Shown here: positions 14,459 to 22,310 of the stretch, piece after piece
Position numbering within the stretch: the first letter of the stretch is position 1
How the letters are laid out: each line of letters starts with the position of its first letter
Translations under genes and position numbers: made by a program
Assembly (NCBI RefSeq): GCF_000716445.1
Contig: NZ_JNWK01000054.1
Location: forward strand, 1-47,683
Reading direction: 5' to 3'
Length of the DNA: 47,683 bases
DNA from: Streptomyces wedmorensis
GTDB taxonomy: Bacteria > Actinomycetota > Actinomycetes > Streptomycetales > Streptomycetaceae
The notes under the pieces: generated by a model
What the model was told of the DNA's origin: nothing
The model's input: the letters and a program-made list of their open reading frames with translations, nothing else
Database searches by the model: none

Positions 14459-16078
14459 CTAGGCCGTCTCGGCGGCCTTCTCCGCGGCCTTCTCGTCGGC
14501 CGTCACCGCGTTGCTCTTCAGGGCGACCTCCTTGATGAACAGGGTCACCACGAAGGCGAGCAGCGCGAACGGCGCCGAGTAGAGGAAGACGTCGGCGACA
14601 CCGTGGCCGTACGCGCTCTCCATGACCGTGCGGATCGGGGCCGGCAGCTTGTCCATGTCGGGGATGCCGCCGCCCGAGCCGCCCTGGCCCATGGCGCCCG
14701 CGGCCTTCGGGCCGAGCTCGGCCAGACCGTCCTTGACGTAGTCCGTGACCCGGTGGGCCATGACCGCGCCCAGCGCCGAGACGCCGATCGCACCGCCCAG
14801 GGAGCGGAAGAAGGTGACGACGGAGGAGGCGGCGCCGAGGTCGGCGGGGGCCACCTGGTTCTGGGTGCAGAGCACCAGGTTCTGCATCATCATGCCGAGG
14901 CCGAGACCCAGGACCGCCATGAAGAGCGCGATGTGCCAGTACTCCGTGTCGTAGCGGATCGTGCCGAGCAGGCCGAGCCCGCCGGCCGCCAGGGCGCCGC
15001 CGCTGACCAGCCACGCCTTCCACTTGCCGGTCTTGGTGATGATCAGGCCGGAGACGGTGGAGGAGACGAACAGACCCGCGATCATCGGGATGGTGAGGAC
15101 GCCGGACATCGTCGGCGACTCGTTCCGCGCCAGCTGGAAGTACTGGCTGAAGAAGACCGTGCCGGCGAACATCGCGACACCCACGAAGAGCGAGGCGAGC
15201 GAGGCCAGGGTGATCGTGCGGTTGCGGAACAGGCGGAGCGGGATGATCGGCTCGCTCGCCTTGGACTCGACGAGGACGAACAGCCCGCCGAGCGCGACCG
15301 CGCCGAGGACCATGACGGCGGTCTGCCACGACATCCAGTCGTACTTGTCGCCCGCGAACGTGACCCAGATGAGGAGCAGCGAGACGGCGGCGCTGATGAA
15401 GAAGGCACCGGCCCAGTCGACCTTGACCTGACGCTTCACGACGGGGAGGTTCAGGGTCTTCTGCAGGACGATCAGCGCGATGATCGCGAAGGGCACGCCG
15501 ACGTAGAAGCACCAGCGCCAGCCGAGCCAGTCGGTGTCGGTGATGACGCCGCCGAGCAGCGGGCCGCCGACGGTGGCGACGGCGAAGGTCGCGCCGAGGT
15601 AGCCGCTGTACCGGCCGCGCTCACGCGGGGCGATCATCGCGGCCAGGATGATCTGGGAGAGGGCGGTCAGACCGCCGACGCCGATGCCCTGGACGACACG
15701 GCAGGCGATGAGCATGCCGGTGCTCTGCGAGAGGCCGGCGACGACCGATCCCGCGACGTAGACGACCAGGGCCATCTGGACGAGCAGCTTCTTGGAGAAG
15801 AGGTCGGCCAGCTTGCCCCAGAGCGGGGTGGTGGCGGTCATCGCCAGGAGGGCGGCGGTGACCACCCAGGTGTAGGCGGACTGGCCGCCGCCCAGGTCGG
15901 TGATGATCTGGGGGAGGGCGTTGGAGACGATCGTCGAGGACAGGATGGCGACGAACATGCCGAGCAGCAGCCCGGACAGCGCCTCCATGATCTGCCGGTG
16001 CGTCATCGGGGCGGTCTCGCCGCCACCGCTGTCGGTGAGGCCGTCCCGCACACCGGTGTCAGGCGTGGTCGTAGCCAT
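14459..16078 (-). CDS. MFS drug exporter, DHA2 (EmrB/QacA) type
   Basis: A 539-residue, about 14-helix exporter. Helix 1 has LLLGMFVAILSSTIVSNALP (motif D1), LWGKLADLFSKKLLVQ is motif A and GGPLLGGVITD is motif C. The C-terminal region has a Gly/Ala-rich extracytoplasmic loop (about 455-490) before the last helix. It begins 15 bases after the MarR gene stop, forming a MarR-MFS operon. Such pairs are typically induced by the exported toxic compound or a pathway intermediate. Confidence 0.92.
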   Translation of the reverse strand: MATTTPDTGVRDGLTDSGGGETAPMTHRQIMEALSGLLLGMFVAILSSTIVSNALPQIITDLGGGQSAYTWVVTAALLAMTATTPLWGKLADLFSKKLLVQMALVVYVAGSVVAGLSQSTGMLIACRVVQGIGVGGLTALSQIILAAMIAPRERGRYSGYLGATFAVATVGGPLLGGVITDTDWLGWRWCFYVGVPFAIIALIVLQKTLNLPVVKRQVKVDWAGAFFISAAVSLLLIWVTFAGDKYDWMSWQTAVMVLGAVALGGLFVLVESKASEPIIPLRLFRNRTITLASLASLFVGVAMFAGTVFFSQYFQLARNESPTMSGVLTIPMIAGLFVSSTVSGLIITKTGKWKAWLVSGGALAAGGLGLLGTIRYDTEYWHIALFMAVLGLGLGMMMQNLVLCTQNQVAPADLGAASSVVTFFRSLGGAIGVSALGAVMAHRVTDYVKDGLAELGPKAAGAMGQGGSGGGIPDMDKLPAPIRTVMESAYGHGVADVFLYSAPFALLAFVVTLFIKEVALKSNAVTADEKAAEKAAETA

Positions 16079-16093
16079 GAACTTCCTTACTTC

Positions 16094-16537
16094 TCAAGCG
16101 TGGTGGGCCCGGCAGTCCCCGAAGGATTCGCGGAGGCGGACGAGCAGGTGGGTGAGGAGTTCGACGTCGTCGTCGGACCACTCCGCGAGGTGGCGGGAGA
16201 AGGCCTCGGTGACCCGGCGGTCGAGCTCGCCGAGCATCGCGTGGCCCGGTTCCGTGAGCCGCAGGATGCGGGAGCGCTTGTCGTCGGGGTCGGGCAGCCG
16301 CTCGATCCAGCCGTGTTCCACGGTGTGGGCCACATGGCGGCTGCACACGGACATGTCGACGGCCATCAGTTCGGCGAGCCGGCTCGTCCGCATGTCGCCG
16401 TGGTGGCTGACCAGGGCGAGTACGGCCGCCGAGCCGCCCTGGCATTCGACGGGCAGGGCGCGGGCGAGCCCGCGTTTCACGGCTCCGATCGCACTCACCG
16501 AGCGGGCGAGGTCCTCGTACCGGTTCCGTGTCGCCAT
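16094..16537 (-). CDS. MarR-family transcriptional regulator
   Basis: A 147-residue MarR protein. The winged helix spans about residues 40-105: GGSAAVLALVSHHGDMRTSR, then LAELMAVDMSVCSRHVAHTV as the recognition region and ERLPDPDDKRSRILRLT as the wing with the conserved D-x-R. ATG at 16537 is chosen because GGGGGT lies just upstream; a GTG three codons earlier is possible. It should repress its own operon with the downstream exporter by binding the two palindromes just upstream. Confidence 0.92.
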   Translation of the reverse strand: MATRNRYEDLARSVSAIGAVKRGLARALPVECQGGSAAVLALVSHHGDMRTSRLAELMAVDMSVCSRHVAHTVEHGWIERLPDPDDKRSRILRLTEPGHAMLGELDRRVTEAFSRHLAEWSDDDVELLTHLLVRLRESFGDCRAHHA

Positions 16538-16559
16538 TACGCGCACCCCCGTCCATCTT

Positions 16560-16603
16560 GTTGCTTAGGGCAACCATAGAGATGGATGGTTGCTTCAGGC
16601 AAA
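16560..16603. promoter_or_regulatory. Two MarR-type operators
   Basis: GTTGC-TTAGG-GCAAC (16560-16574) is a perfect 5-bp dyad and GTTGC-TTCAG-GCAAA (16589-16603) a near-perfect copy. Centres are 29 bp apart, immediately upstream of the marR-type gene. Confidence 0.82.
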
Positions 16604-16697
16604 CTAAATCGGTCAAACGGCGCTAAAGAATCGGCAAAGGAGGAGGGGGAGCGGGAGGGTTGGGGCCACCGCCCCCCTTTCGCTAGGGTCCTGGCCC

Positions 16698-16931
16698 ATG
16701 GCACACAACCCCCAAGCACCGTACGGCCAGGGCCAGCCCCCTCAGGGCCCCGAGGGTTACGACCCCGCCGGCAGCACGCAGATGTTCCGCGCCTTCGTCG
16801 ACGAGGGCACCCCGCAGCAGCGCCAGCCGCAGGCCGTGGCCACGTCGGGCGGCCCGAAGGTCGGCCTGATCGTCGGCGTCCTCGCCGTGATCGTCGTCCT
16901 GGCCGGCGTCGCCTGGCTGGCGCTGGGCTGA
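16698..16931 (+). CDS. Small tail-anchored membrane protein
   Basis: A 77-residue protein. The first 55 residues are hydrophilic and rich in Gln, Pro and Gly (AHNPQAPYGQGQPPQGPEGY), and residues about 56-76 form one hydrophobic helix (VGLIVGVLAVIVVLAGVAWLAL) ending one residue before the C-terminus. This gives a single-pass, N-in topology. TAGGGT lies eight bases before the ATG with no ribosome site, which fits a leaderless or nearly leaderless transcript. A strong terminator follows. I do not recognise a function. Confidence 0.72.
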   Translation: MAHNPQAPYGQGQPPQGPEGYDPAGSTQMFRAFVDEGTPQQRQPQAVATSGGPKVGLIVGVLAVIVVLAGVAWLALG

Positions 16932-16957
16932 CCCTCGTACCCTCCACACGCCCGGGT

Positions 16958-16999
16958 GGGCCGGTCCGCACCTCGCGGACCGGCCCGCCTTTCTTTTTT
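16958..16999 (+). terminator. Strong rho-independent terminator
   Basis: GGGCCGGTCCGC (16958-16969) pairs perfectly with GCGGACCGGCCC (16975-16986) around a 5-base loop and is followed by a T-rich tract (TTTCTTTTTT). It ends the small membrane protein gene and may act against the convergent TetR gene too. Confidence 0.92.
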
Positions 17000-17030
17000 A
17001 CGGCCCCGAGGCTTCACGGCCCTCATTGGT

Positions 17031-17660
17031 CTACGGCTTCGAGGGCGCCGGCCCGTCCAGTGCCGGTGCGAGGAGCGCGAAGGCCTGCCCGATCAGCGTG
17101 CCCGGGGCGGAGGCGGCCTCGCCGGCCCGCCCGGCGCTCCACCGGCGCAGGACGGCGTCGAAGGCGGTGAGCGCCATGCCCGCGGCGAGCCGGGGGTAGA
17201 GGTCGGCTTCGGGGTCGAGGCCGAGGCGGGAGGCGAGCTCGTCGGCCAGTTCCTCGCGCCACTGCGCCTGGTGCTCCAGGAAGCGCGCGAGCAGGGACGG
17301 GGTCCGCAGGATCAGCCGGACCACCGGCAGGACGCGCTCGGCGTGGTCGCCGCAGGCGGCCAGCGGCACGGAGACGGCGTGCAGCAGTGCCTCGGACGGC
17401 TGCTCCCCGGCGGGCCGGGCGGCGAGCCCCGCGCGCATGTCGGCGCCCATGCCCGCCAGGAACTGGACGACCACGTCGTCCTTGGAGGCGAAGTAGCGGA
17501 AGAAGGTCCGCTTGGAGACCCCGACCGTGGTCGCGATCTCGTCGACGGTCACCGCGTCGAAGCCCTTGTGGGCGAACAGCTGGAGGGCGGCCTCGGTGAG
17601 TTCGGAAGCGACGAGCTGTCGTTTGCGCTGGGCGAGGCTGGTCTCGGGGCGGGTGGTCAC
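17031..17660 (-). CDS. TetR/AcrR-family regulator
   Basis: A 209-residue repressor with HTH at about residues 22-62 (LTEAALQLFAHKGFDAVTVD, EIATTVGVSKRTFFRYFASK). The GTG at 17660 (VTTRPETS) is preferred; an upstream ATG at 17693 would add an atypical tail (MPWRAPRYHRA) and has no ribosome site. It is divergent from the SDR gene with an 81-bp gap containing a dyad, so the SDR is its likely target. Confidence 0.88.
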   Translation of the reverse strand: MTTRPETSLAQRKRQLVASELTEAALQLFAHKGFDAVTVDEIATTVGVSKRTFFRYFASKDDVVVQFLAGMGADMRAGLAARPAGEQPSEALLHAVSVPLAACGDHAERVLPVVRLILRTPSLLARFLEHQAQWREELADELASRLGLDPEADLYPRLAAGMALTAFDAVLRRWSAGRAGEAASAPGTLIGQAFALLAPALDGPAPSKP

Positions 17661-17705
17661 GGCCCGATGGTAACGCGGTGCCCTCCATGGCATCCAGAGT
17701 CATGC

Positions 17706-17721
17706 TTGACACTCGGTGACA
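17706..17721. promoter_or_regulatory. Candidate TetR operator/promoter between TetR and SDR genes
   Basis: TGACACTCGGTGACA (17707-17721) is an imperfect dyad (5 of 7 pairs) and also a TGACA direct repeat. It overlaps TTGACA (17706-17711), a good -35 for the SDR gene, but no clear -10 follows. Confidence 0.45.
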
Positions 17722-17741
17722 CAAGCGGCAGCGTGTGCCGC

Positions 17742-18674
17742 ATGACCAAGAAGCAGCGCTGGACCGCCGACCTGATCCCGGACCAGACCGGGCGGGTCTT
17801 CGTCGTCACCGGAGCCAACAGCGGCCTCGGCCTCGCCACCACCCGGGCGCTCGCCGGCCGGGGCGCGCACGTCGTCCTCGCCGTACGCGACGAGGAGAAA
17901 GGTCGGGCGGCCGCCGCCGGCCTTGCGGCGGACGGGGTGGAGCCGGGCCTCCTCGACGTGCGGCGACTCGACCTCGCCGACCTCGACTCGGTACGCGCCT
18001 TCGCCGACCGGATGCGCGCCGAGCACCCGCGCCTCGACGTGCTCGTCAACAACGCCGGGGTGATGGCACCGCCCCGCACGCTCAGCCCGCAGGGCCACGA
18101 GCTCCAGTTCGCCGTCAACCACCTCGGCCACTTCGCGCTCACCGGGCTCCTGCTCGACCTGCTCGCCGCCGGCCGCGACCCCCGGGTGGTCACGGTCAGC
18201 TCGATCAACCACCGGCAGGGCAGCCTCCGCTTCGACGACCTCGCCGGCGAACGCGGTTACGCGCCCATGGCTTTTTACAACCAGTCGAAGTTCGCCAACG
18301 CCGTCTTCGGCCGGGAACTGCACCGCCGCCTCGTCGCGACCCGCAGCCCCGTCCGCGCCGTCCTCGCGCACCCCGGCTACACCGCCACCAACCTCCAGAC
18401 CAAGGACACCGGCGGCCTCGCCCGGCTCGTCCTCGGGTACGTCGGCAACCCCCTGCTCGCCCAGCGCCCCGAGCGCGGTGCCCTCCCGCAGCTGTACGCG
18501 GCCACCGCCCCCGACGTGACGGGCGGCGACTTCGTCGGCCCCGACGGGCCCGCCGAACTCCGCGGCACCCCCACCCGCGTACGCCTCTCCGCCCCCGCCG
18601 CCGACCCGGCGACCGGCCGACGCCTGTGGGAGCTCTCCGAGGACCTGACCGAGGTGCGCTACCCCGGCGTGTGA
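17742..18674 (+). CDS. Short-chain dehydrogenase/reductase (SDR)
   Basis: A 310-residue NAD(P)-dependent oxidoreductase. The Rossmann motif TGANSGLG is at 23-30, NNAG at 103-106, the catalytic serine at about 153-154 and Y179-x-x-x-K183 (YNQSK) completes the site. The VRD segment after strand 2 (about 48-50) favours NADP. It resembles retinol dehydrogenase/WWOX-like SDRs, which are longer than classical SDRs. The divergent TetR gene probably controls it. Confidence 0.92.
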   Translation: MTKKQRWTADLIPDQTGRVFVVTGANSGLGLATTRALAGRGAHVVLAVRDEEKGRAAAAGLAADGVEPGLLDVRRLDLADLDSVRAFADRMRAEHPRLDVLVNNAGVMAPPRTLSPQGHELQFAVNHLGHFALTGLLLDLLAAGRDPRVVTVSSINHRQGSLRFDDLAGERGYAPMAFYNQSKFANAVFGRELHRRLVATRSPVRAVLAHPGYTATNLQTKDTGGLARLVLGYVGNPLLAQRPERGALPQLYAATAPDVTGGDFVGPDGPAELRGTPTRVRLSAPAADPATGRRLWELSEDLTEVRYPGV

Positions 18675-18744
18675 AGGGGCCCGCCGGCGCCGGGCGGGCG
18701 CTCCGGCCGGGTGGGGCGGCCGGTGGGGTTCGCGAAGGTGCCGG

Positions 18745-19578
18745 TCAGCGCCATTCGGCGGTGACCTGACGGGTGTCGATCCGCATGCCGAGCGGTACGC
18801 GCCAGGAGTCCACGCACACGGTGTAGGTCTGGGTCCTGGCCGTCCCGGCGGCGATCGGCGCGGGCAGCGGCTGGCTGGAGGTGAGGGTCGCCCAGTCGAC
18901 GCCGAGTGCGCCGATGACGTGCGTGGCGAACGTGACCGTGCCCGAAGTGGCCGCGGAGCCGCCGGTGTTGCGGAAGGTCACGGTGACCCGCTCGCACCAG
19001 CGCCGGTCGCCGTCCGCGAGGCCGGGCGCGGAGACGGCGAGCAGGGCGGGTCCGGGCGAGGGGCTCGGCGTGGGTGACGGCACCGGCGTGCCGGTGCCGG
19101 GCGCCGTGGGCCCGGGCGTGGCGGAGGGGGTACGGGGCGGGGTGCCGCCGGTCCCCGGGGCCGTACCGCCGGTTCCGGGCGCGGCCGTCGGAGCCGTACC
19201 CGATCCCGGCCGGGAGTCCGGTCCCGCACCCGACCCCGGTCCCGTACCCGTCTCCGTACGGGAGGGCCCGGAGCCGCCTTCGGGGCTTCCGGGAGTGTCC
19301 GAGGGGCCGGGCAGGGGGCCGTCCGCGGCCGTGGGCGGTGTGCCGGGGGGCGCGGGGGACGGGGAGGACGTGCTGGAGGTCAGGCCCGGTGTCGTGGGGC
19401 CGTCCAGGGGGACGAGACTGACGGCGCCGGAGGGGGCGACCGCGCCCTTGGGGGAGGGGCCGGCGCCGACCGCCGCGTACCCCTCGCCGTCTCCGCCGCC
19501 GCAGGCGGTCAGCGCTCCACCGAGGCAGAGCGCCACCGCGACGAGTCCTGGTCCCGTTCCCGGCTTCCGTGGCCTCAT
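18745..19578 (-). CDS. Secreted lipoprotein with Pro/Thr/Gly linker
   Basis: A 277-residue protein. The signal peptide ends in a lipobox with lipidated C26 (ALTAC). Residues about 30-180 are low-complexity, rich in Pro, Gly, Thr and Ser, likely a wall-spanning linker. The C-terminal part (about 180-277) is a beta-rich domain with two cysteines (RRWCERVTVTFRNTGG and YTVCVDSW), likely disulphide-bonded, resembling immunoglobulin-like or carbohydrate-binding surface domains. I do not recognise a specific function. It lies next to the sigma factor gene but is separated by 61 bases. Confidence 0.8.
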   Translation of the reverse strand: MRPRKPGTGPGLVAVALCLGGALTACGGGDGEGYAAVGAGPSPKGAVAPSGAVSLVPLDGPTTPGLTSSTSSPSPAPPGTPPTAADGPLPGPSDTPGSPEGGSGPSRTETGTGPGSGAGPDSRPGSGTAPTAAPGTGGTAPGTGGTPPRTPSATPGPTAPGTGTPVPSPTPSPSPGPALLAVSAPGLADGDRRWCERVTVTFRNTGGSAATSGTVTFATHVIGALGVDWATLTSSQPLPAPIAAGTARTQTYTVCVDSWRVPLGMRIDTRQVTAEWR

Positions 19579-19639
19579 GGACCCAGTTTCCCTGACGGAT
19601 CGTCAAATAGGCAGGGTTTCACGGAAGTCGGCCGGACGT

Positions 19640-20548
19640 TCAGTCGGAGATGAGGCCCTCGCGCAGCTGGGCGAGGGTGCGGGTGAGCAGGCGCGAGACG
19701 TGCATCTGGGAGATGCCGACCTCCTCGCCGATCTGCGACTGGGTCATGTTGGCGAAGAAGCGCAGCATGATGATCTGCCTCTCCCGGGGCGGGAGTTTGG
19801 CGAGCAGCGGCTTGAGGGACTCGCGGTACTCGACGCCTTCGAGGGCCGTGTCCTCGTAGCCGAGGCGGTCGGCGAGCGAGCCCTCGCCGCCGTCGTCCTC
19901 GGGCGAGGGGGAGTCGAGCGAGGACGCGGTGTACGCGTTGCCGACGGCCAGTCCGTCGACCACGTCCTCCTCCGACACCCCGAGCACGGCGGCGAGTTCC
20001 GGGACGGTGGGGGAGCGGTCGAGCTTCTGCGCGAGCTCGTCGCTGGCCTTGGTGAGGGCGAGCCGCAGCTCCTGGAGGCGGCGCGGGACCCGCACCGACC
20101 ACGAGGTGTCGCGGAAGAAGCGCTTGATCTCGCCGACGACGGTCGGCATGGCGAACGTCGGGAACTCCACGCCGCGTTCGCAGTCGAAGCGGTCGATCGC
20201 CTTGATCAGGCCGATGGTGCCGACCTGGACGATGTCCTCCATCGGCTCGTTGCGGGAGCGGAAGCGGGCGGCCGCGTACCGCACGAGCGGGAGGTTGAGC
20301 TCGATGAGGGTGTCGCGGACGTAGGTCCGCTCCGGGCTGTCGGCGGCGGCGCCCTCGGTGTCGAGCGCGCGCAGTCGCAGGAACAGGGAGCGCGAGAGGG
20401 TGCGGGTGTCGAGGGCGCCCGACGGCACGGCCACGGGCGGCGGAGGCGTGACCTCCGCGCTTTCGGCCGCGGTCGGCGCCGTCGTCTGCGTGGGCACGGG
20501 AACGGGCGTGAGCGTGAGCACCTTCGAGCTGCCCAGTTCTGTGGACAT
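19640..20548 (-). CDS. SigB/SigF-type RNA polymerase sigma factor (SigN-like)
   Basis: A 302-residue group-3 sigma factor. Region 2 is strongly conserved ([23 protein letters not shown] segment, [39 protein letters not shown]), region 3 starts VRVPRRLQELRL and region 4 has LPPRERQIIMLRFFANMTQS with the [24 protein letters not shown] is preceded by AAGGGGG. Streptomyces carry a tandem sigN-sigF pair near tRNA and upp, which this matches; the SigN name is inferred from order. No anti-sigma or anti-anti-sigma gene is adjacent, so control must act in trans or at transcription. Confidence 0.88.
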   Translation of the reverse strand: MSTELGSSKVLTLTPVPVPTQTTAPTAAESAEVTPPPPVAVPSGALDTRTLSRSLFLRLRALDTEGAAADSPERTYVRDTLIELNLPLVRYAAARFRSRNEPMEDIVQVGTIGLIKAIDRFDCERGVEFPTFAMPTVVGEIKRFFRDTSWSVRVPRRLQELRLALTKASDELAQKLDRSPTVPELAAVLGVSEEDVVDGLAVGNAYTASSLDSPSPEDDGGEGSLADRLGYEDTALEGVEYRESLKPLLAKLPPRERQIIMLRFFANMTQSQIGEEVGISQMHVSRLLTRTLAQLREGLISD

Positions 20549-20571
20549 GCCACCCCCTTGAGGTCGCGGAC

Positions 20572-20590
20572 GGTCGCGGTGGCCGCGACC
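20572..20590 (-). promoter_or_regulatory. Hairpin in the leader of the SigN-like gene
   Basis: GGTCGCGG and CCGCGACC form a perfect 8-bp stem with a TGG loop, 24-42 bases before the start codon. A second copy of GGTCGCGG lies just beside it. It could affect mRNA stability or ribosome access. Confidence 0.4.
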
Positions 20591-20616
20591 ATCTGAGGAA
20601 CGCAGCTTCCACCTGA

Positions 20617-20642
20617 ATACCGGCGGCAGGGCTGCGGCAAAC
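20617..20642 (-). promoter_or_regulatory. Candidate SigB-type promoter of the SigN-like gene
   Basis: On the minus strand GTTT (20642-20639) and CGGTAT (20622-20617) are 16 bases apart, one mismatch from the Streptomyces SigB-family pattern GNNT-N14-16-GGGTAY. It lies about 70 bp before the start codon. A perfect 12-bp palindrome CTTGTCGACAAG (20687-20698) sits upstream as a possible operator. Confidence 0.4.
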
Positions 20643-20783
20643 TCGGTTCCAGCAGAATGTCACATGTCGGCAACACGCTGTAGTGACTTGTCGACAAGGC
20701 GTGGGTGCATATCCGCAGGAAACAAGGGGTGTAAGGCAATTGGGGCGGCGTCGGACTGCTCCGAACCGGTCTACCCGATCCGG

Positions 20784-21635
20784 TTACGCCTCGATTCTGT
20801 TTGCGGATCTCAGGCGTGCGAAGCTCCGGGCGAGGAGCCTTGACACGTGCATCTGCGAGACACCGAGTTCCTGGCTGATCTGAGACTGGGTCAAGTTGCT
20901 GTAGTAGCGCAGCATCAGGATCCGCTGCTCCCGCTCGGGCAGCTGGACGAGCAGGTGCCGGACGAGGTCCCGGTGCTCGACGCCGGCCAGGGCGGGGTCC
21001 TCGTAGCCGAGCCGGTCGAGCAGCCCGGGAAGCCCGTCGCCCTCCTGCGCGGCCTCCAGGGAGGTGGCGTGGTACGAGCGTCCGGCCTCGATGCAGGCGA
21101 GCACCTCGTCCTCGCCGATGCGCAGCCGTTCGGCGATCTCGGCGGTGGTGGGGGAGCGGCCGTGAGCGGTCGTCAGGTCCTCGGTGGCGCCGTTCACCTG
21201 GACCCAGAGCTCGTGGAGCCGGCGCGGCACGTGCACGGTCCGGACGTTGTCGCGGAAGTACCGCTTGATCTCGCCGACGACGGTCGGCATCGCGAAGGTC
21301 GGGAACTGCACGCCCCGGTCGGGGTCGAAGCGGTCGATCGCGTTGATGAGGCCGATGGTGCCGACCTGGACGACGTCCTCCATCGGTTCGTTGCGGGAGC
21401 GGAAGCGGGCGGCCGCGTACCGCACGAGCGGGAGGTTGGCCTCGATGAGGGCCCCGCGCACCCGGTGGTGCTCCGTGGTCCCCGGCTCCAGGTTCTTGAG
21501 CTGCCCGAAGAGCACCTGGGTCAGCGCGCGGGTGTCGGCGCCACGGGTGCTCTGGGGCCGGGCGCGCGGGGTGTCCGCGCCGCCTGCCTCGTGCTGGGGC
21601 GGGACTTGAGGCGCTGTACTGGCCGGCACGTTCAC
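20784..21635 (-). CDS. sigF: RNA polymerase sigma factor SigF (late sporulation type)
   Basis: A 283-residue group-3 sigma factor, paralogous to the next gene. Regions 2 to 4 are intact: [55 protein letters not shown] and [20 protein letters not shown] with [21 protein letters not shown]. The N-terminal VPASTAPQ and overall sequence fit Streptomyces SigF, needed for spore maturation. The start GTG at 21635 is chosen because AAGGGGTGGC precedes it exactly as AAGGGGGTGGC precedes the paralogue; GTG 21629 is also possible. No anti-sigma gene is adjacent. Confidence 0.85.
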   Translation of the reverse strand: MNVPASTAPQVPPQHEAGGADTPRARPQSTRGADTRALTQVLFGQLKNLEPGTTEHHRVRGALIEANLPLVRYAAARFRSRNEPMEDVVQVGTIGLINAIDRFDPDRGVQFPTFAMPTVVGEIKRYFRDNVRTVHVPRRLHELWVQVNGATEDLTTAHGRSPTTAEIAERLRIGEDEVLACIEAGRSYHATSLEAAQEGDGLPGLLDRLGYEDPALAGVEHRDLVRHLLVQLPEREQRILMLRYYSNLTQSQISQELGVSQMHVSRLLARSFARLRSANRIEA

Positions 21636-21794
21636 GCCACCCCTTCGGCTGGTCCTGCTGGTCGACTGAATCAACTACGGTCAACTCATCCATCAAAAGC
21701 GGTCATAGCATCACAAGACATGTCCACTGTGTGCAAGCACCGCATAACCACGTGTTGAGGGCATGATGGTGGAAAAAGGGGAGGTCACGCACGG

Positions 21795-21826
21795 AAAAGG
21801 CCCCCCGCCGCGAGGGCAGGGGGCCT
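21795..21826 (-). terminator. Terminator of the Dabb-family gene
   Basis: On the minus strand AGGCCCCC pairs with GGGGGCCT (arms 21819-21826 and 21798-21805), followed by a T run (TTTTCC). It lies 17 bases after the Dabb gene stop. Confidence 0.88.
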
Positions 21827-21842
21827 ACGGGTGAGGCGGGGG

Positions 21843-22136
21843 CTAGAAGGCGTAGTCCGCGATCACCCACGTGGCGAACTCGCGCCACTGCGCGACGCCC
21901 GCCTGGTGCGCCGGGTGGTCCAGGTAGCGCTGGAGCGCGTCGGTGTCCTCGACCGCCGAGTTGATGGCGAAGTCGTACGCGATCGGCCGGTCCGTGATGT
22001 TCCAGTCGCACTCCCAGAACCGCAGCTCGGGAATCTCCCCGCCGAGCTTGCGGAACGCCTCGACGCCGGCGACGACACGCGGCTCGTCGCGTGCGACACC
22101 GTCGTTGAGCTTGAAGAGGACCAGATGGCGGATCAC
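21843..22136 (-). CDS. Dabb-family (stress-responsive A/B barrel) protein
   Basis: A 97-residue dimeric alpha/beta-barrel protein. MIRHLVLFKLNDG is the first strand, RFWECDWNITDRPIAYDFAI the central strands, and YLDHPAHQAGVAQWREF carries the conserved H-P-x-H pattern. Some members are cyclases or olivetolic-acid-cyclase-like enzymes; most have no known reaction. The small membrane-protein gene lies nine bases upstream on the same strand and probably shares its transcript. A terminator follows. Confidence 0.88.
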   Translation of the reverse strand: MIRHLVLFKLNDGVARDEPRVVAGVEAFRKLGGEIPELRFWECDWNITDRPIAYDFAINSAVEDTDALQRYLDHPAHQAGVAQWREFATWVIADYAF

Positions 22137-22145
22137 GAAGGGCTC

Positions 22146-22310
22146 CTAGTTGATGAGTTCGGTCATGAACTCGCCGACACCCTGGGCGGCGCTGGAAATG
22201 CCCTCGAACCCTACCTGCACGAGATCGGCGGCCCGGGCCGGGGACGTGACGATCGTGTACAGCACAAAGACCATGACCGCGTACAGCGCGACCTTCTTCG
22301 CTTGCACCAT
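22146..22310 (-). CDS. 54-residue exported or single-pass membrane peptide
   Basis: The protein starts MVQAKKVALYAVMVFVLYTI, followed by VTSPARAADLVQVG. Lysines before a hydrophobic run and an ARA-A site near residue 27 look like a Sec signal peptide, giving a mature peptide of about 27 residues, or alternatively an uncleaved anchor. GGGGAGGG lies upstream of this ATG, which is why I reject the longer frame starting at 22376. The mature part is an amphipathic acidic stretch. It is conserved in this locus as far as I recall; function unknown. Confidence 0.7.
   Translation of the reverse strand: MVQAKKVALYAVMVFVLYTIVTSPARAADLVQVGFEGISSAAQGVGEFMTELIN

Noticed and set aside
20687..20698. LexA (SOS) box
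   Set aside because: CTTGTCGACAAG lacks the GAAC-N4-GTTC arrangement of actinobacterial LexA boxes.
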